From contig NZ_JAHUWK010000008.1 of assembly GCF_019219065.1 (NCBI RefSeq), positions 234,686-298,685 of the forward strand: DNA of 64,000 nt, given 5' to 3'. Below the pieces are notes generated by a model. That model saw only the letters and a list, made by a program, of their open reading frames with translations, did no database searches and was not told where the DNA came from. The stretch comes from Duganella sp. sic0402 (GTDB lineage Bacteria > Pseudomonadota > Gammaproteobacteria > Burkholderiales > Burkholderiaceae_D). Position 1 is the stretch's first letter, and every line of letters begins with the position of its first letter. The position numbers and the translations under genes were made by a program. Positions 6,582 through 15,357 of the stretch are shown in pieces.

Positions 6582-8879
6582 TTAGCTATTTTGCGACGCC
6601 GGTGCTAACTTTAACAGCAAAATCAACACTGACGCGCCACTTCTATCGGCATGGTTCTGAATATCGATTCGTCCACCATGTTCTTCGATAATTTTTTTCA
6701 CCATCGCCAGGCCCAGGCCGGTGCCGCGCGCCTTCGAGGTGACATACGGCTCAAACGCGCGCGCCAGGATTTTTGGCGCGAAGCCAGGACCATTATCGCT
6801 AATCGCCAGCCGCACGGCTGTGCGCGAACTACCATCCGCGCCCTGATAATGAATGGCTTCAGTGATCACGTCAATGCGCGCCTGCGGAGCGCCGTCCGGC
6901 AACTCAGCCATGGCGTCCTGGGCATTCTGCAGCAGGTTGTGGATCACCTGGCGCAGCTGGGTCGGATCGCCCATCACCAGCGGCAGGCCGGGCGCCAGCT
7001 GCGGGTGGATGATGTCGTTGCCTTCGCCGCTGATATACAGGTGCAGGATTTCGTCGACCAGCGCGTTCAGGTCCAGCGATTCCAGCACCGCCGGCGGGGT
7101 TTTGGCGTAGTCGCGGAAGTCGTCCACCATGCGCTTCATCGCCGCCACCTGGTTGACGATGGTGGCCGTGCCCTTGTTCAGCAGTTCCAGGTCGGCCGGC
7201 ATCAGCTTGTCTTCCAGCTTCATCTGCATGCGTTCGGCCGACAGCTGGATCGGCGTCAGCGGATTCTTGATTTCGTGCGCCAGCCGGCGCGCCACCTCGC
7301 CCCACGCCATCGAACGCTGCGCCGAGATCACGTCGGAGATATCGTCAAACACCACCAGATAGCCGCTGCCGCCTTCAATCGGCAGGCGCGAGCCGCGCGT
7401 CAGCAGCGTCAGGTCATGGTCCTCGACGCTGGCGGCCGCCCGCCGCGGCACCTCGATCTGGCGCTGCCAGTGCAGCCGCGCGATATTGCGGCCAGCGGCC
7501 GACTGCGCGCTTTGCGCGGCAAACGCGGCCACGATGGCGCCGCCGAATTCCTGCAAGCCGTCGATTTCGTCCAGCTTCTGCCCGATCATGGTGACGCCGG
7601 CCTGCTGCAGGATGCGTTCGACCGAGTCGTTGCAGCTAATCAGGTGGAATTCGTGGTCCAGCACCATCACCCCGGCCGACATATTCGCCAGCACCGACTC
7701 CAGGTGGGCCTTGGCGTTTTGCAGCGCGGAACGGTTGCGTTCGACCGCACTGCGGGCGTCCGACAACTGGCGCGTCATAGTGTTGAAGGATTGGGTCAGC
7801 GTGCCCAGTTCGTCCGAGGTGGCGACGATAGGCCGTGGCGACAGATCGCCCTCGGCCACCGCGCGCGTGCCCTCGGCCAGCAGCAGCAGCGGCTGCGCCA
7901 GGTCGCTGGCAATCAGGAAGGCGGCGGCGATGGCACCGAACACCGCCAGCAGCAGCGTTAGCGTCAGCGTCACGATGTACATCTTGCGCAGGCCGACGCG
8001 GGCGTCGAAGCGTTCCTTGTAGTCGGCGTAGGCGCGGCGGATGGTTTCGCCATCGGCCGCCAGCTGCGCCGGCGCCAGCTGGATCAGTTGCAGATAGCGC
8101 GGCGCCAGGTGGGTGCCGTTCGGCTGTACATGATCTGGGATGGGCAGCACCACCCGCAGGCGCAGCTGGTTGACCGGATCGGCCGGCGTCACCGGCGCGC
8201 TGACCAGATCGCTATGCAGCTCGTTGCCGCCTTCCGGCGCGCCGTACAGATCGTCCTTCTTGACCTTGGCCATCATGTCGCGGGTCGGCAGGTCGGCGCT
8301 GAGATTGCCGCTGCGGCTGGCGCGGGCGCTGACCACCAGCCCGCCTTCGGCGTCGACGATGATGGCGTTCTGCATGCCGGTTTCGTTCTTGACCAGCGCC
8401 GCCAGAATCGACCGCTCCGCGCCGAACGGCTGGTCGGCCAGTTCCTGCGCGGTGCGGCCGGCAGTGGCGCTGAGTTCGCCGACAGCGCGGTCCAGCCCTG
8501 CCCGGCTCAGGTTGATGCCGGATTCCAGCGCCTCTTCCACCGGCACGTTAAACCAGGAGTCGATCGAATGCGATACGAACAGCACCGACACCAGGAAGAT
8601 CACCAGTCCAGGCAGCACGCCGATGGCGGCAAACAGCAGCACCAGCCGGGTCATCAGCTTGGAGCCGAACTTGCCGGCTTTGTACCGGGAATACAGGCGG
8701 AACAGCGACACGCCCACCAGCAGCAGCAGCGCCGCGGCGACTGCCGCGTTCAGGCCCAGCAGCCAGGCATAGTAGCGGTCGAAGAATCCGGAATTGTCGG
8801 AAGCCGAGGCCAGCAGGAACAACAGGATGCTGACAATCGCGCCGCCGACAACGGCAAAGTACCGCAGGGCCGTCTTCAC
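6582..8879 (-). CDS. sensor histidine kinase, NtrY-like
   Basis: A 765-residue membrane kinase. Hydrophobic helices lie at about residues 8-25, 38-60, 80-105 and 300-325, with a sensor region of some 190 residues between the third and fourth. HAMP follows (PLLLLAEGTRAVAEGDL), then a PAS domain (~390-490). The phospho-accepting H-box is EVARRLAHEIKNPLTPIQ (about 530), with N-box LLQNAQDAM and G-boxes SDNGPGF and GTGLGLAMVKKI. The arrangement is that of NtrY. The start is a GTG directly after the TAA of the DUF4390 gene, implying translational coupling. Its partner regulator is downstream. The signal sensed is unknown. Confidence 0.92.
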   Translation of the reverse strand: MKTALRYFAVVGGAIVSILLFLLASASDNSGFFDRYYAWLLGLNAAVAAALLLLVGVSLFRLYSRYKAGKFGSKLMTRLVLLFAAIGVLPGLVIFLVSVLFVSHSIDSWFNVPVEEALESGINLSRAGLDRAVGELSATAGRTAQELADQPFGAERSILAALVKNETGMQNAIIVDAEGGLVVSARASRSGNLSADLPTRDMMAKVKKDDLYGAPEGGNELHSDLVSAPVTPADPVNQLRLRVVLPIPDHVQPNGTHLAPRYLQLIQLAPAQLAADGETIRRAYADYKERFDARVGLRKMYIVTLTLTLLLAVFGAIAAAFLIASDLAQPLLLLAEGTRAVAEGDLSPRPIVATSDELGTLTQSFNTMTRQLSDARSAVERNRSALQNAKAHLESVLANMSAGVMVLDHEFHLISCNDSVERILQQAGVTMIGQKLDEIDGLQEFGGAIVAAFAAQSAQSAAGRNIARLHWQRQIEVPRRAAASVEDHDLTLLTRGSRLPIEGGSGYLVVFDDISDVISAQRSMAWGEVARRLAHEIKNPLTPIQLSAERMQMKLEDKLMPADLELLNKGTATIVNQVAAMKRMVDDFRDYAKTPPAVLESLDLNALVDEILHLYISGEGNDIIHPQLAPGLPLVMGDPTQLRQVIHNLLQNAQDAMAELPDGAPQARIDVITEAIHYQGADGSSRTAVRLAISDNGPGFAPKILARAFEPYVTSKARGTGLGLAMVKKIIEEHGGRIDIQNHADRSGASVLILLLKLAPASQNS

Positions 8880-9479
8880 TTACTCAGCCCTGTACTGGAA
8901 GGTTTTCTTGTCCGACGCCAGGCGCCATTCACTATTATTCAGGGCGTTGACCTTGAGCGGCTTCGGCACGTAGTTGGGGTCCAGCCCCATGCTCAGCTTG
9001 ACCGTGTAGGTTTCGCCGGTCTTGAGCTTGTCGCGCGCGGCGACGATCCAGCGGTTGGGCCGGCGTATCAGGAACAGCGCATCTTCCATCGACGAGAAAC
9101 TCTGGTGCACGCTGCCGCTGACCGCGACATTGTATTGCCGCGTCAGCACATTGTAGGAGAGGCTGATGGTCTGGCGCGCGGTGATGGCTTTTTCGTCAAA
9201 CCAGTACCAGCGCGGACGGGTGAATTCTATTTCAGTGTAAAAATACAGCGTGCGTCCGTATTGCAGCGCGTCTTCCATCTCGTGGCTCAGTTCAAAGCCG
9301 TAGGTGGCCGACAGCCGGTAGCCGTCTTCAGTCGCCTCGACCAGTGCGCGGCGGATTTCCACGCCTTCGGCCGCGAGCGAGGGCTGCGGCAGCAGCGCCA
9401 GCATCAGCAGTAGCGGAGCGATCAGAAGTCGAAAAAATCGTAGCGTCACGGGTTGGCAAGGTCTCAAGAGGTTACGCAT
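8880..9479 (-). CDS. DUF4390 exported protein
   Basis: A 199-residue protein that fits DUF4390. I start it at the ATG at 9479, which overlaps the rsmB stop by 8 bp and gives a clean signal peptide (FFRLLIAPLLLMLALLPQPSLA, cut before AEGVEI). A longer in-frame start at 9587 would place about 36 unlikely residues inside rsmB. The mature protein is predicted to be beta-rich, with LYFYTEIEFTRPRWYWFDE and WIVAARDKL as family-like segments. It sits between rsmB and the NtrY-like kinase, so an accessory or sensing role for that kinase is an inference only. Confidence 0.85.
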   Translation of the reverse strand: MRNLLRPCQPVTLRFFRLLIAPLLLMLALLPQPSLAAEGVEIRRALVEATEDGYRLSATYGFELSHEMEDALQYGRTLYFYTEIEFTRPRWYWFDEKAITARQTISLSYNVLTRQYNVAVSGSVHQSFSSMEDALFLIRRPNRWIVAARDKLKTGETYTVKLSMGLDPNYVPKPLKVNALNNSEWRLASDKKTFQYRAE

Positions 9480-10878
9480 TTTTCTGGAACAGCGCGTAAA
9501 ACAAACCATCGTGATCCTGCCCGGAGCCGCCGGCGGGGAGCAATTGACCGGGCGCATCCAGTCGGACAGCCTGATTACGAACAGCAAAAGCAGCCGCCTG
9601 CGCCTCGGATTCCTGCGGCCACAAGGAACATGTCACGAATAGCAATTTACCACCCGGTGCCAGCATCTGCCAGAGGTTGTCGAGGATTTTGCCGGAAAGT
9701 GTTGCAAGTTGGAGCGTGTCACCCTTGCGGCGCAGCCAGCGGATATCCGGATGGCGGCGCACGATGCCGGAGGCGGTGCACGGCACATCGGCCAGGATGC
9801 GGTCGAATGACTGGCCGTCCCACCAGTCTTTGTTTTGCGCATCGGCCGGCTTCAGCGTGGCATTCAGTTGCAGGCGGTCGAGGTTTTCGCCGACGCGCGC
9901 CAGCCGCTTCGGATCGGCGTCCAGCGCGGTGACCTGGGCGCCGGCCAGTTCCAGGATGTGGCAGGTCTTGCCGCCCGGCGCGGCGCAGGCGTCCAGCACG
10001 CGCATGCCGTCCTGCACATCCAGCAAGGGCGCGGCCAGCTGGGCGCCGGCGTCCTGCACTGAGGCCTCGCCTTCGGCAAAGCCGGGGATCAGGTGCACGC
10101 CGACCGGTTTTTCCAGGCGTACCGCGTATGGGCCGATCTGGGTGGCGGCCATGCCGGCGTCCGCCAGCTTGGCCAGGTATTGTTCCAGCGTGGTCTTGCG
10201 GCTGTTGACGCGCAGGGTCAGCGGTGGCGGCGTGTTGCCGGAAGCAAGAATTTCCTGCCATTGTTGCGGCCATGCGGTTTTTACGGCGTCTATCCACCAT
10301 TGCGGGTAGTTCCATTTGGCCACCGGTTGCAGCAGGGCCGCGTCCAGCAACTGCTGGCGTTCACGCAGGAAGCGGCGCAGCACGGCGTTGACCATGCCCT
10401 TGGCGCGGGCGGTGTCCGGGTGGGCGTCGGCCGCCGTTACGGTCTGGTCGACAACCGTGAATTCCTCGTAGGGCGGTGTGTGGTCCGGTGCGGCCATCAG
10501 CGCCAGTGCGCACGACAGCAGCGCCGACACCAGCGGCTCCGGTGCCTTGGGCGCCATCAGGCTGACCAGGGTTTCGCTCTGGCCCAGCTGGCGCATGGCG
10601 CGGTAGGCGATGTCTTGCATCGCGCCGCGCGCCTGCGGGGTGAGATCAGGCTGTTTGGCCCACACCTGGGCCAGCGCCTGCGGCAGGTTGGTGCCGGTTT
10701 TCACCTGGGCGATGGCGCTGGCGGCGCCGATCAGGCTGTAAGCCAGCGAGTCAGGCTTGAGCTTGGTCTGGAAATGGGTCTGCAACGCCGGTTTCAGCTC
10801 CCGCGCGTGACTGGCGCGCAATTTCGGCGCGGCCTGCTTGGCGGGAGACTTCAAAGAGAGCGTTGGACGCTTGTTCAT
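9472..10878 (-). CDS. rsmB: 16S rRNA (cytosine(967)-C(5))-methyltransferase
   Basis: A 468-residue RsmB. The N-terminal NusB-like RNA-binding domain covers about residues 40-190. The SAM-binding motif DACAAPGGKTCHILELAG is near 290. The motif IV cysteine is in LADVPCTASGIVRRHPDIRW and the catalytic motif VI cysteine in LLFVTCSLWPQE. It methylates C967 of 16S rRNA. The ~30-residue basic N-terminal extension (MNKRPTLSLKSPAKQAAPK) is longer than in E. coli but has no better downstream start. It heads the leftward operon with DUF4390, NtrY-like and NtrX-like genes. Confidence 0.95.
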   Translation of the reverse strand: MNKRPTLSLKSPAKQAAPKLRASHARELKPALQTHFQTKLKPDSLAYSLIGAASAIAQVKTGTNLPQALAQVWAKQPDLTPQARGAMQDIAYRAMRQLGQSETLVSLMAPKAPEPLVSALLSCALALMAAPDHTPPYEEFTVVDQTVTAADAHPDTARAKGMVNAVLRRFLRERQQLLDAALLQPVAKWNYPQWWIDAVKTAWPQQWQEILASGNTPPPLTLRVNSRKTTLEQYLAKLADAGMAATQIGPYAVRLEKPVGVHLIPGFAEGEASVQDAGAQLAAPLLDVQDGMRVLDACAAPGGKTCHILELAGAQVTALDADPKRLARVGENLDRLQLNATLKPADAQNKDWWDGQSFDRILADVPCTASGIVRRHPDIRWLRRKGDTLQLATLSGKILDNLWQMLAPGGKLLFVTCSLWPQESEAQAAAFAVRNQAVRLDAPGQLLPAGGSGQDHDGLFYALFQKNA

Positions 10879-11005
10879 ATGCTAATTCCAGAGTGGGGCG
10901 ACGGCCGTGATCGCGCAGTATACATTAGCGTATGGCGCAAGGCGACAGCGGTACGGGCTTAATTTAGATCAAACGTGCCGCCACCGCCGGGCGTATGATA
11001 GCCGC

Positions 11006-11332
11006 ATGGCTCCCCAAGCAAAATTCGATGAATCCGGCAACGATCAGGTCGCAACGCGGCTGACCGGCGTTGAAATGCGGCTGACCGTCGTCGAAACACG
11101 ACTGACCGGCGTTGAAACACGGCTAACTGGCGTTGAAATGCGGCTGACCACTGTTGAAACAGATTTGGCTGTCATCAAGTCCAACTACGCCACGAAAGAG
11201 GATATCGCCCAACTCGAAGTCAAAATATTCCAGATGGAGACGCGCCTGATCAAATGGTTTATCGGCACCGCTGTCACCCTGTCAGCCGTGGTAGGCACCA
11301 TCGCCTTCGCCGTAGCAAGATTTATTCATTAA
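11006..11332 (+). CDS. small coiled-coil membrane-anchored protein with heptad repeats
   Basis: A 108-residue protein. Residues ~18-52 are five in-frame copies of a heptad of the form RLTGVET, a short coiled coil. A further helix follows (YATKEDIAQLEVKIFQMETRL), then a single C-terminal membrane segment (WFIGTAVTLSAVVGTIAFAVARF). The design resembles XhlA-like or DUF1640/CCDC90-like proteins, but I recognise no specific family. The start is uncertain: the ATG at 11006 has no Shine-Dalgarno sequence and a TATGAT lies only 6 bp upstream (10994-10999), while an in-frame GTG at 10907 would add 33 residues of poor quality. Divergent from rsmB. Confidence 0.7.
   Translation: MAPQAKFDESGNDQVATRLTGVEMRLTVVETRLTGVETRLTGVEMRLTTVETDLAVIKSNYATKEDIAQLEVKIFQMETRLIKWFIGTAVTLSAVVGTIAFAVARFIH
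11057..11161 (+). repeat. five tandem 21-bp repeats inside a coding region
   Basis: Five consecutive 21-bp units begin at 11057, 11078, 11099, 11120 and 11141. Each encodes R-L-T-x-V-E-(M/T). Units differ at a few positions, mostly the fourth codon (Gly, Val, Gly, Gly, Thr) and the last codon (Met or Thr). The unit length keeps the reading frame, so copy-number changes would lengthen or shorten the coiled coil by whole heptads. Confidence 0.9.
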
Positions 11333-11379
11333 CAACACTCTCCTGCCTCACAGTCCGCCCCTCCATCCGGTCAACACAG

Positions 11380-11385
11380 TATAAT
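11380..11385 (+). promoter_or_regulatory. candidate -10 element for argS
   Basis: A perfect TATAAT lies 63 bp upstream of the argS ATG. The hexamer 17 bp upstream does not resemble TTGACA, so only the -10 half can be supported. argS lacks an obvious Shine-Dalgarno sequence. Confidence 0.4.
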
Positions 11386-11448
11386 TACCGCTGTTTGGCC
11401 GGCGCCCTTGCGCCCGCCGTTTCCACTATCTGATGAATTTTTAAGCGC

Positions 11449-13158
11449 ATGCTAGCCCAACAAAAACAAGATATCTCGGCCCTGTTCCAGGCCGCCCTGG
11501 CCCCCATCCTGGCCGGCACTGAAGTCACCGCCAACGTCGTACTGGAGCGCCCGCGCGATCCTTCGCACGGTGACGTCGCCTGCAACATCGCCATGCAACT
11601 GGCCAAGCAGCTGAAAATGAACCCGCGCGAACTGGCCACCAAACTGGTTGACGCGCTGCTGGCCGACCCGGCCCGCAACGGCCTGATCGACAGCGCCGAC
11701 ATCGCCGGCCCAGGCTTCATCAATCTGCGCGTCAGCGCCGCCGCCAAACAGTCCGTGGTCAAGAGCGTGCTGCAACAAGGCGCCGCCTTCGGCATCGGCA
11801 ATATCGGCAACGGCAAAAAAGTCATCATTGAATTCGTATCCGCCAACCCGACCGGGCCGCTGCACGTGGGCCACGGCCGCCAGGCGGCACTGGGCGACGC
11901 GCTGTCGTCGCTGTTCATCGCGCAAGGCTACGACGTTACCCGCGAGTTCTACTACAACGACGCCGGCGTGCAGATCCAGACGCTGGCCAACTCGGTGCAG
12001 GCGCGCCTGCGCGGCCACAAGCCGGGCGACGCCGAATGGCCGGAGTCGGCCTATAACGGCGACTACATCGCCGACATCGCCGAAGATTTCAAGCAGAAGA
12101 AAACCGTGTCCGCCTCGGACGGTTCGCCAGCCACCGCCTCCGGCGACGTGGAGGACATCGAATCGATCCGCGCCTTCGCCGTGACCTACCTGCGCAACGA
12201 GCAGGACATCGACCTGCAAGCCTTCGGCGTCAAGTTCGACAACTACTACCTGGAATCGTCGCTGTACGCGGACGGCAAGGTGGACGCCGCTGTCGAGCTG
12301 CTGAACAACTCCGGCAAGACCTACGAGGAAGAAGGCGCGTTGTGGCTGCGCACCGAAGACTACGGCGACGACAAGAACCGTGTGATGCGCAAGAAGGACG
12401 GCACCTACACCTACTTCGTGCCGGACGTGGCCTATCACATCGTCAAATTCCAGCGCGGCTACAACCAGGCGATCAACATCCAGGGTTCCGACCACCACGG
12501 CACCATCGCCCGCGTGCGCGCCGGCCTGCAGGCGGTCAACCTGGGCATCCCGCAAGGCTTCCCTGACTACGTGCTGCACAAAATGGTCACCGTGATGAAG
12601 GGCGGCGAGGAGGTCAAGATCTCCAAGCGCGCCGGCTCTTACGTCACCGTGCGCGACCTGATCGAATGGTCGGGCGGCGGCGACATTGACAAGGGCCGCG
12701 ACGCCGTGCGCTTCTTCCTCATCTCGCGCAAAGCCGACACCGAATTCGTGTTCGACGTTGACGTGGCGCTGAAAACCTCGGACGAGAATCCGGTCTACTA
12801 CGTGCAGTACGCGCACGCGCGCATCTGCCGCATGCTGGAACAATGGACCGGCGACGAAGCCTCGCTGACGAATGTCGACCTGTCGCCGCTGACCGCGCCG
12901 ACCGAAGCAACGCTGCTGGCCACGCTGGCCGCCTATCCGGAAGCGCTGGCGCGTGCGCAGGCGGAACTGGGCCCGCACCAGATCGCGTTCTACCTGCGCG
13001 ACCTGGCCGCCAACCTGCACAGCTTCTACTTTGCCGAGCGCGTGCTGGTCGACGACGAAGCGCTGAAGGCCGCCCGCATCGCGCTGATGGTCGCCACCCG
13101 CCAGGTGCTGCGCAACGGCCTGGCGCTGATCGGCGTTTCGGCTCCCAACAAAATGTAA
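11449..13158 (+). CDS. argS: arginine--tRNA ligase
   Basis: A 569-residue class I aminoacyl-tRNA synthetase that charges tRNA-Arg. The N-terminal Arg_tRNA_synt_N domain covers residues ~5-95. The HIGH-type motif appears in SANPTGPLHVGHGR (about residues 129-142). The catalytic core contains the KMSKS-equivalent VKISKRAGSYVTVRDL, and the C-terminal DALR anticodon-binding domain starts near VYYVQYAHARICRML (~450). Length is normal for the family. It begins a rightward run through the SPOR protein, dsbA, SDR, birA and coaX. Confidence 0.97.
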   Translation: MLAQQKQDISALFQAALAPILAGTEVTANVVLERPRDPSHGDVACNIAMQLAKQLKMNPRELATKLVDALLADPARNGLIDSADIAGPGFINLRVSAAAKQSVVKSVLQQGAAFGIGNIGNGKKVIIEFVSANPTGPLHVGHGRQAALGDALSSLFIAQGYDVTREFYYNDAGVQIQTLANSVQARLRGHKPGDAEWPESAYNGDYIADIAEDFKQKKTVSASDGSPATASGDVEDIESIRAFAVTYLRNEQDIDLQAFGVKFDNYYLESSLYADGKVDAAVELLNNSGKTYEEEGALWLRTEDYGDDKNRVMRKKDGTYTYFVPDVAYHIVKFQRGYNQAINIQGSDHHGTIARVRAGLQAVNLGIPQGFPDYVLHKMVTVMKGGEEVKISKRAGSYVTVRDLIEWSGGGDIDKGRDAVRFFLISRKADTEFVFDVDVALKTSDENPVYYVQYAHARICRMLEQWTGDEASLTNVDLSPLTAPTEATLLATLAAYPEALARAQAELGPHQIAFYLRDLAANLHSFYFAERVLVDDEALKAARIALMVATRQVLRNGLALIGVSAPNKM

Positions 13159-13179
13159 TTGCGAAGGACATCCCGCACA

Positions 13180-13884
13180 ATGAATTTCCGTTCAAGCCGC
13201 TCCAGCTTCTTTACTCCTCGTACGCAACAGCAGGGCAACACCTTTGTCGGCATCGTGATTGGCCTGGTCATCGGCCTGAGTATCGCTGTCGTCGTGGCGC
13301 TGATGATTACCAAGGGCGCGACGCCGTTCACGGACAAGGGCCATCCGGGTAAAACAGCGGAACCGACTGCGGGACAGATCGCCGATCCGAACAAGCCGAT
13401 GTACGGCAACAAGGACGCGGCGCGCGAAGCAGCCAAGGACCTGGCCAGGGAGCCGGCAGCGCCGGCGCCTGCCGCCCCACCTCCTGCGCCAGCCGCGCAT
13501 GCGGCGGACCAGCTGCAGGCGATGGTCGACAAGATCCAGAACACGCCAGCGGCGCCAGCCAAACCGGCGCCGGCAACGCCTAACGCCGCCAACGTCGCGC
13601 CGCAGCCTGTGGCCAAGCCGGCCGCCGATGCGGCGGCCGCCGACGAGAAATACATCTACTACCTGCAAGCCGGCGCCTTCCGCGAAACGGCCGACGCCGA
13701 AAGCGCGCGCGCCAAGCTGGCCTTGCTGGGTTTTGAAGCGAATATCTCGGACCGCTCCACCGACACCGGCGTGCTGCACCGCGTGCGCCTCGGCCCTTAC
13801 CACCAGGTCGAAGCGATGAACAAAGTCCGCAGCAAGCTGTCCGAAAACGGCATCGACGTGGCCGTTGTACGCAACCAAAAATAA
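13180..13884 (+). CDS. SPOR-domain membrane protein, FtsN-like
   Basis: A 234-residue bitopic protein. A short basic cytoplasmic tail is followed by one membrane helix (FVGIVIGLVIGLSIAVVVAL, about residues 22-42), a Pro/Ala-rich periplasmic linker, and a C-terminal SPOR domain (YIYYLQAGAFRETADAESAR onward, about 157-230) that binds denuded septal peptidoglycan. The ATG at 13180 has GAAGGA 11 bp upstream; a start at 13159 would overlap the argS stop. The argS-SPOR-dsbA order is common in betaproteobacteria, where this gene is usually read as the FtsN equivalent. Confidence 0.88.
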   Translation: MNFRSSRSSFFTPRTQQQGNTFVGIVIGLVIGLSIAVVVALMITKGATPFTDKGHPGKTAEPTAGQIADPNKPMYGNKDAAREAAKDLAREPAAPAPAAPPPAPAAHAADQLQAMVDKIQNTPAAPAKPAPATPNAANVAPQPVAKPAADAAAADEKYIYYLQAGAFRETADAESARAKLALLGFEANISDRSTDTGVLHRVRLGPYHQVEAMNKVRSKLSENGIDVAVVRNQK

Positions 13885-13893
13885 GGAGTAACA

Positions 13894-14559
13894 ATGCGCT
13901 TCCTGAAGTTCATCCTGACCGCTGTCACCCTGAGCGCCGTGGCCTTTGGCGCCGCCGCCTCGCCCACCGATCCAAAAGAAGGCGCTGAATACAAAACGCT
14001 GGCCAAGCCGCAGCCGGTAGACACTGGCAAGAAGGTCGAGATCATCGAATTCTTCGACTACGCCTGCCCGCACTGCGCCGGCTTCGACGCCACGCTGAAC
14101 GCCTGGGTGAAAAAACAGGGCGACAACATCGTCTTCAAGCGTGTGCATATCGGCCGCCAGGGCACGGACCTGCCACAGGCAAAAATGTTCTACACGCTGC
14201 AAGCCATGGGCGTGCTGACACCTGAACTGCACACCAAATCCTTCAACGAAATCCACGTCAACCACAACCGCATGAACCGCGACGAGCAGGTCTTCGATTT
14301 CGTCGCCAAGCAAGGCGTGGACAAGCAGAAGTTCACCGACACCTACCGTGGTTTCGGCGTCGCCGCACAAGTGCGCAAGTCACTGTCCATGATGGATGCC
14401 TACAACGTCGAGTTCTGGCCGTTGCTGATCGTCGATGGTAAATACCAGACCGCGCCGTCGATGGCCGGCGCCGGCGCCACCAGCGAAGCGCAGCTGAACG
14501 ACAACGTCACGCAAGTGCTGGACGTGCTGGTCGCCAAAGCCAAGGCAGAGAAGAAATAA
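13894..14559 (+). CDS. dsbA: thiol:disulfide interchange protein DsbA
   Basis: A 221-residue periplasmic oxidoreductase. The signal peptide is MRFLKFILTAVTLSAVAFG followed by AAAS. The thioredoxin-fold active site is FFDYACPHCAGF, with the classic DsbA CPHC pair near residue 60. The cis-Pro loop region is near LLIVDGKYQTAPS. It introduces disulfides into secreted proteins and would be reoxidised by DsbB, which is not in this window. An AAGGAG sequence precedes the ATG by a normal distance. Confidence 0.95.
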   Translation: MRFLKFILTAVTLSAVAFGAAASPTDPKEGAEYKTLAKPQPVDTGKKVEIIEFFDYACPHCAGFDATLNAWVKKQGDNIVFKRVHIGRQGTDLPQAKMFYTLQAMGVLTPELHTKSFNEIHVNHNRMNRDEQVFDFVAKQGVDKQKFTDTYRGFGVAAQVRKSLSMMDAYNVEFWPLLIVDGKYQTAPSMAGAGATSEAQLNDNVTQVLDVLVAKAKAEKK

Positions 14560-14561
14560 GC

Positions 14562-15356
14562 ATGGCGCCTTTGCGCGTCTTCATCACCGGCGCCTCCAGC
14601 GGCTTGGGCGAAGCACTCGCCCGCCAGTATGCCGCGCAGGGCGCCGTCCTCGGTCTGCTGGCCCGCCGTGGCGACTCGCTGGCCGCCCTCATCGCAACGC
14701 TGCCGAATCCACAGCAGCACCGCGCCTACGCGGTGGACGTGCGCGACCACGCCGCCATCAGCAACGCCGCGCAAGCCTTTCTCGCGCATGCCGGCGGCGT
14801 CGATGTGGTAATCGCCAATGCCGGCATCTCGGTTGGCACGCTGACCGAACACGCAGAAGACATCGCTGTATTCGCCGACATCATCGCCACCAATGTGACG
14901 GCCACCGCCGCCACCTTCTCGCCGTTTATCGCCGCCATGCGCGCGCAGCGCACGCCGGGACGGCTGGTAGGCATTGGCAGCGTGGCCGGCATACGCGGGC
15001 TGCCCGGCGCGGAAGCCTACAGCGCCTCCAAGGCCGCCGTGATCAGCTATTGCGAATCGCTGCGGCTGGAGATGAAACCCTACGGCATCCGCGTGGTGAC
15101 CATCTGCCCCGGCTACATCGATACGCCGATGACGCAGGTGAATCCTTACCCGATGCCGTTCCTGATGGCGCCCGACAAATTTGCCGCGCGCGCCGCGCAC
15201 GTCATCGCCGCCGGCGCCAGCTACGCCGTCATCCCATGGCAGATGGGCGTGGTCGCCAAGCTGCTGCGGCTGCTGCCAAACACCGTCTACGACTGGGCGT
15301 TCAGCAAGGCGCCGCACAAACCCCGCAAACCGGTCGGCCCGGCCGCACCGCATTAA
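14562..15356 (+). CDS. short-chain dehydrogenase/reductase
   Basis: A 264-residue classical SDR. The nucleotide-binding TGASSGLGEALARQY is at the N-terminus, NAG appears in VVIANAGISVG, and the catalytic Tyr/Lys in AYSASKAAVISY, with the Ser in GIGSVAG. The absence of an acidic residue after the second strand, with LARR present instead, suggests NADP(H). The C-terminus (VVAKLLRLLPNTVYDWAFSKAP) is hydrophobic and basic, suggesting peripheral membrane contact and a lipid-like substrate, as in DltE/YdfG-like relatives. It starts 2 bp after dsbA. Confidence 0.88.
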   Translation: MAPLRVFITGASSGLGEALARQYAAQGAVLGLLARRGDSLAALIATLPNPQQHRAYAVDVRDHAAISNAAQAFLAHAGGVDVVIANAGISVGTLTEHAEDIAVFADIIATNVTATAATFSPFIAAMRAQRTPGRLVGIGSVAGIRGLPGAEAYSASKAAVISYCESLRLEMKPYGIRVVTICPGYIDTPMTQVNPYPMPFLMAPDKFAARAAHVIAAGASYAVIPWQMGVVAKLLRLLPNTVYDWAFSKAPHKPRKPVGPAAPH

Positions 15357-15357
15357 G

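Noticed and set aside
11057..11161. Regular short repeats as a possible CRISPR array
   Set aside because: Units are contiguous with no spacers and are in frame within a coding sequence.
11452..13020. 522-codon open frame opposite argS
   Set aside because: It is the complementary-frame shadow of argS with no recognisable domain, no ribosome site and biased composition.
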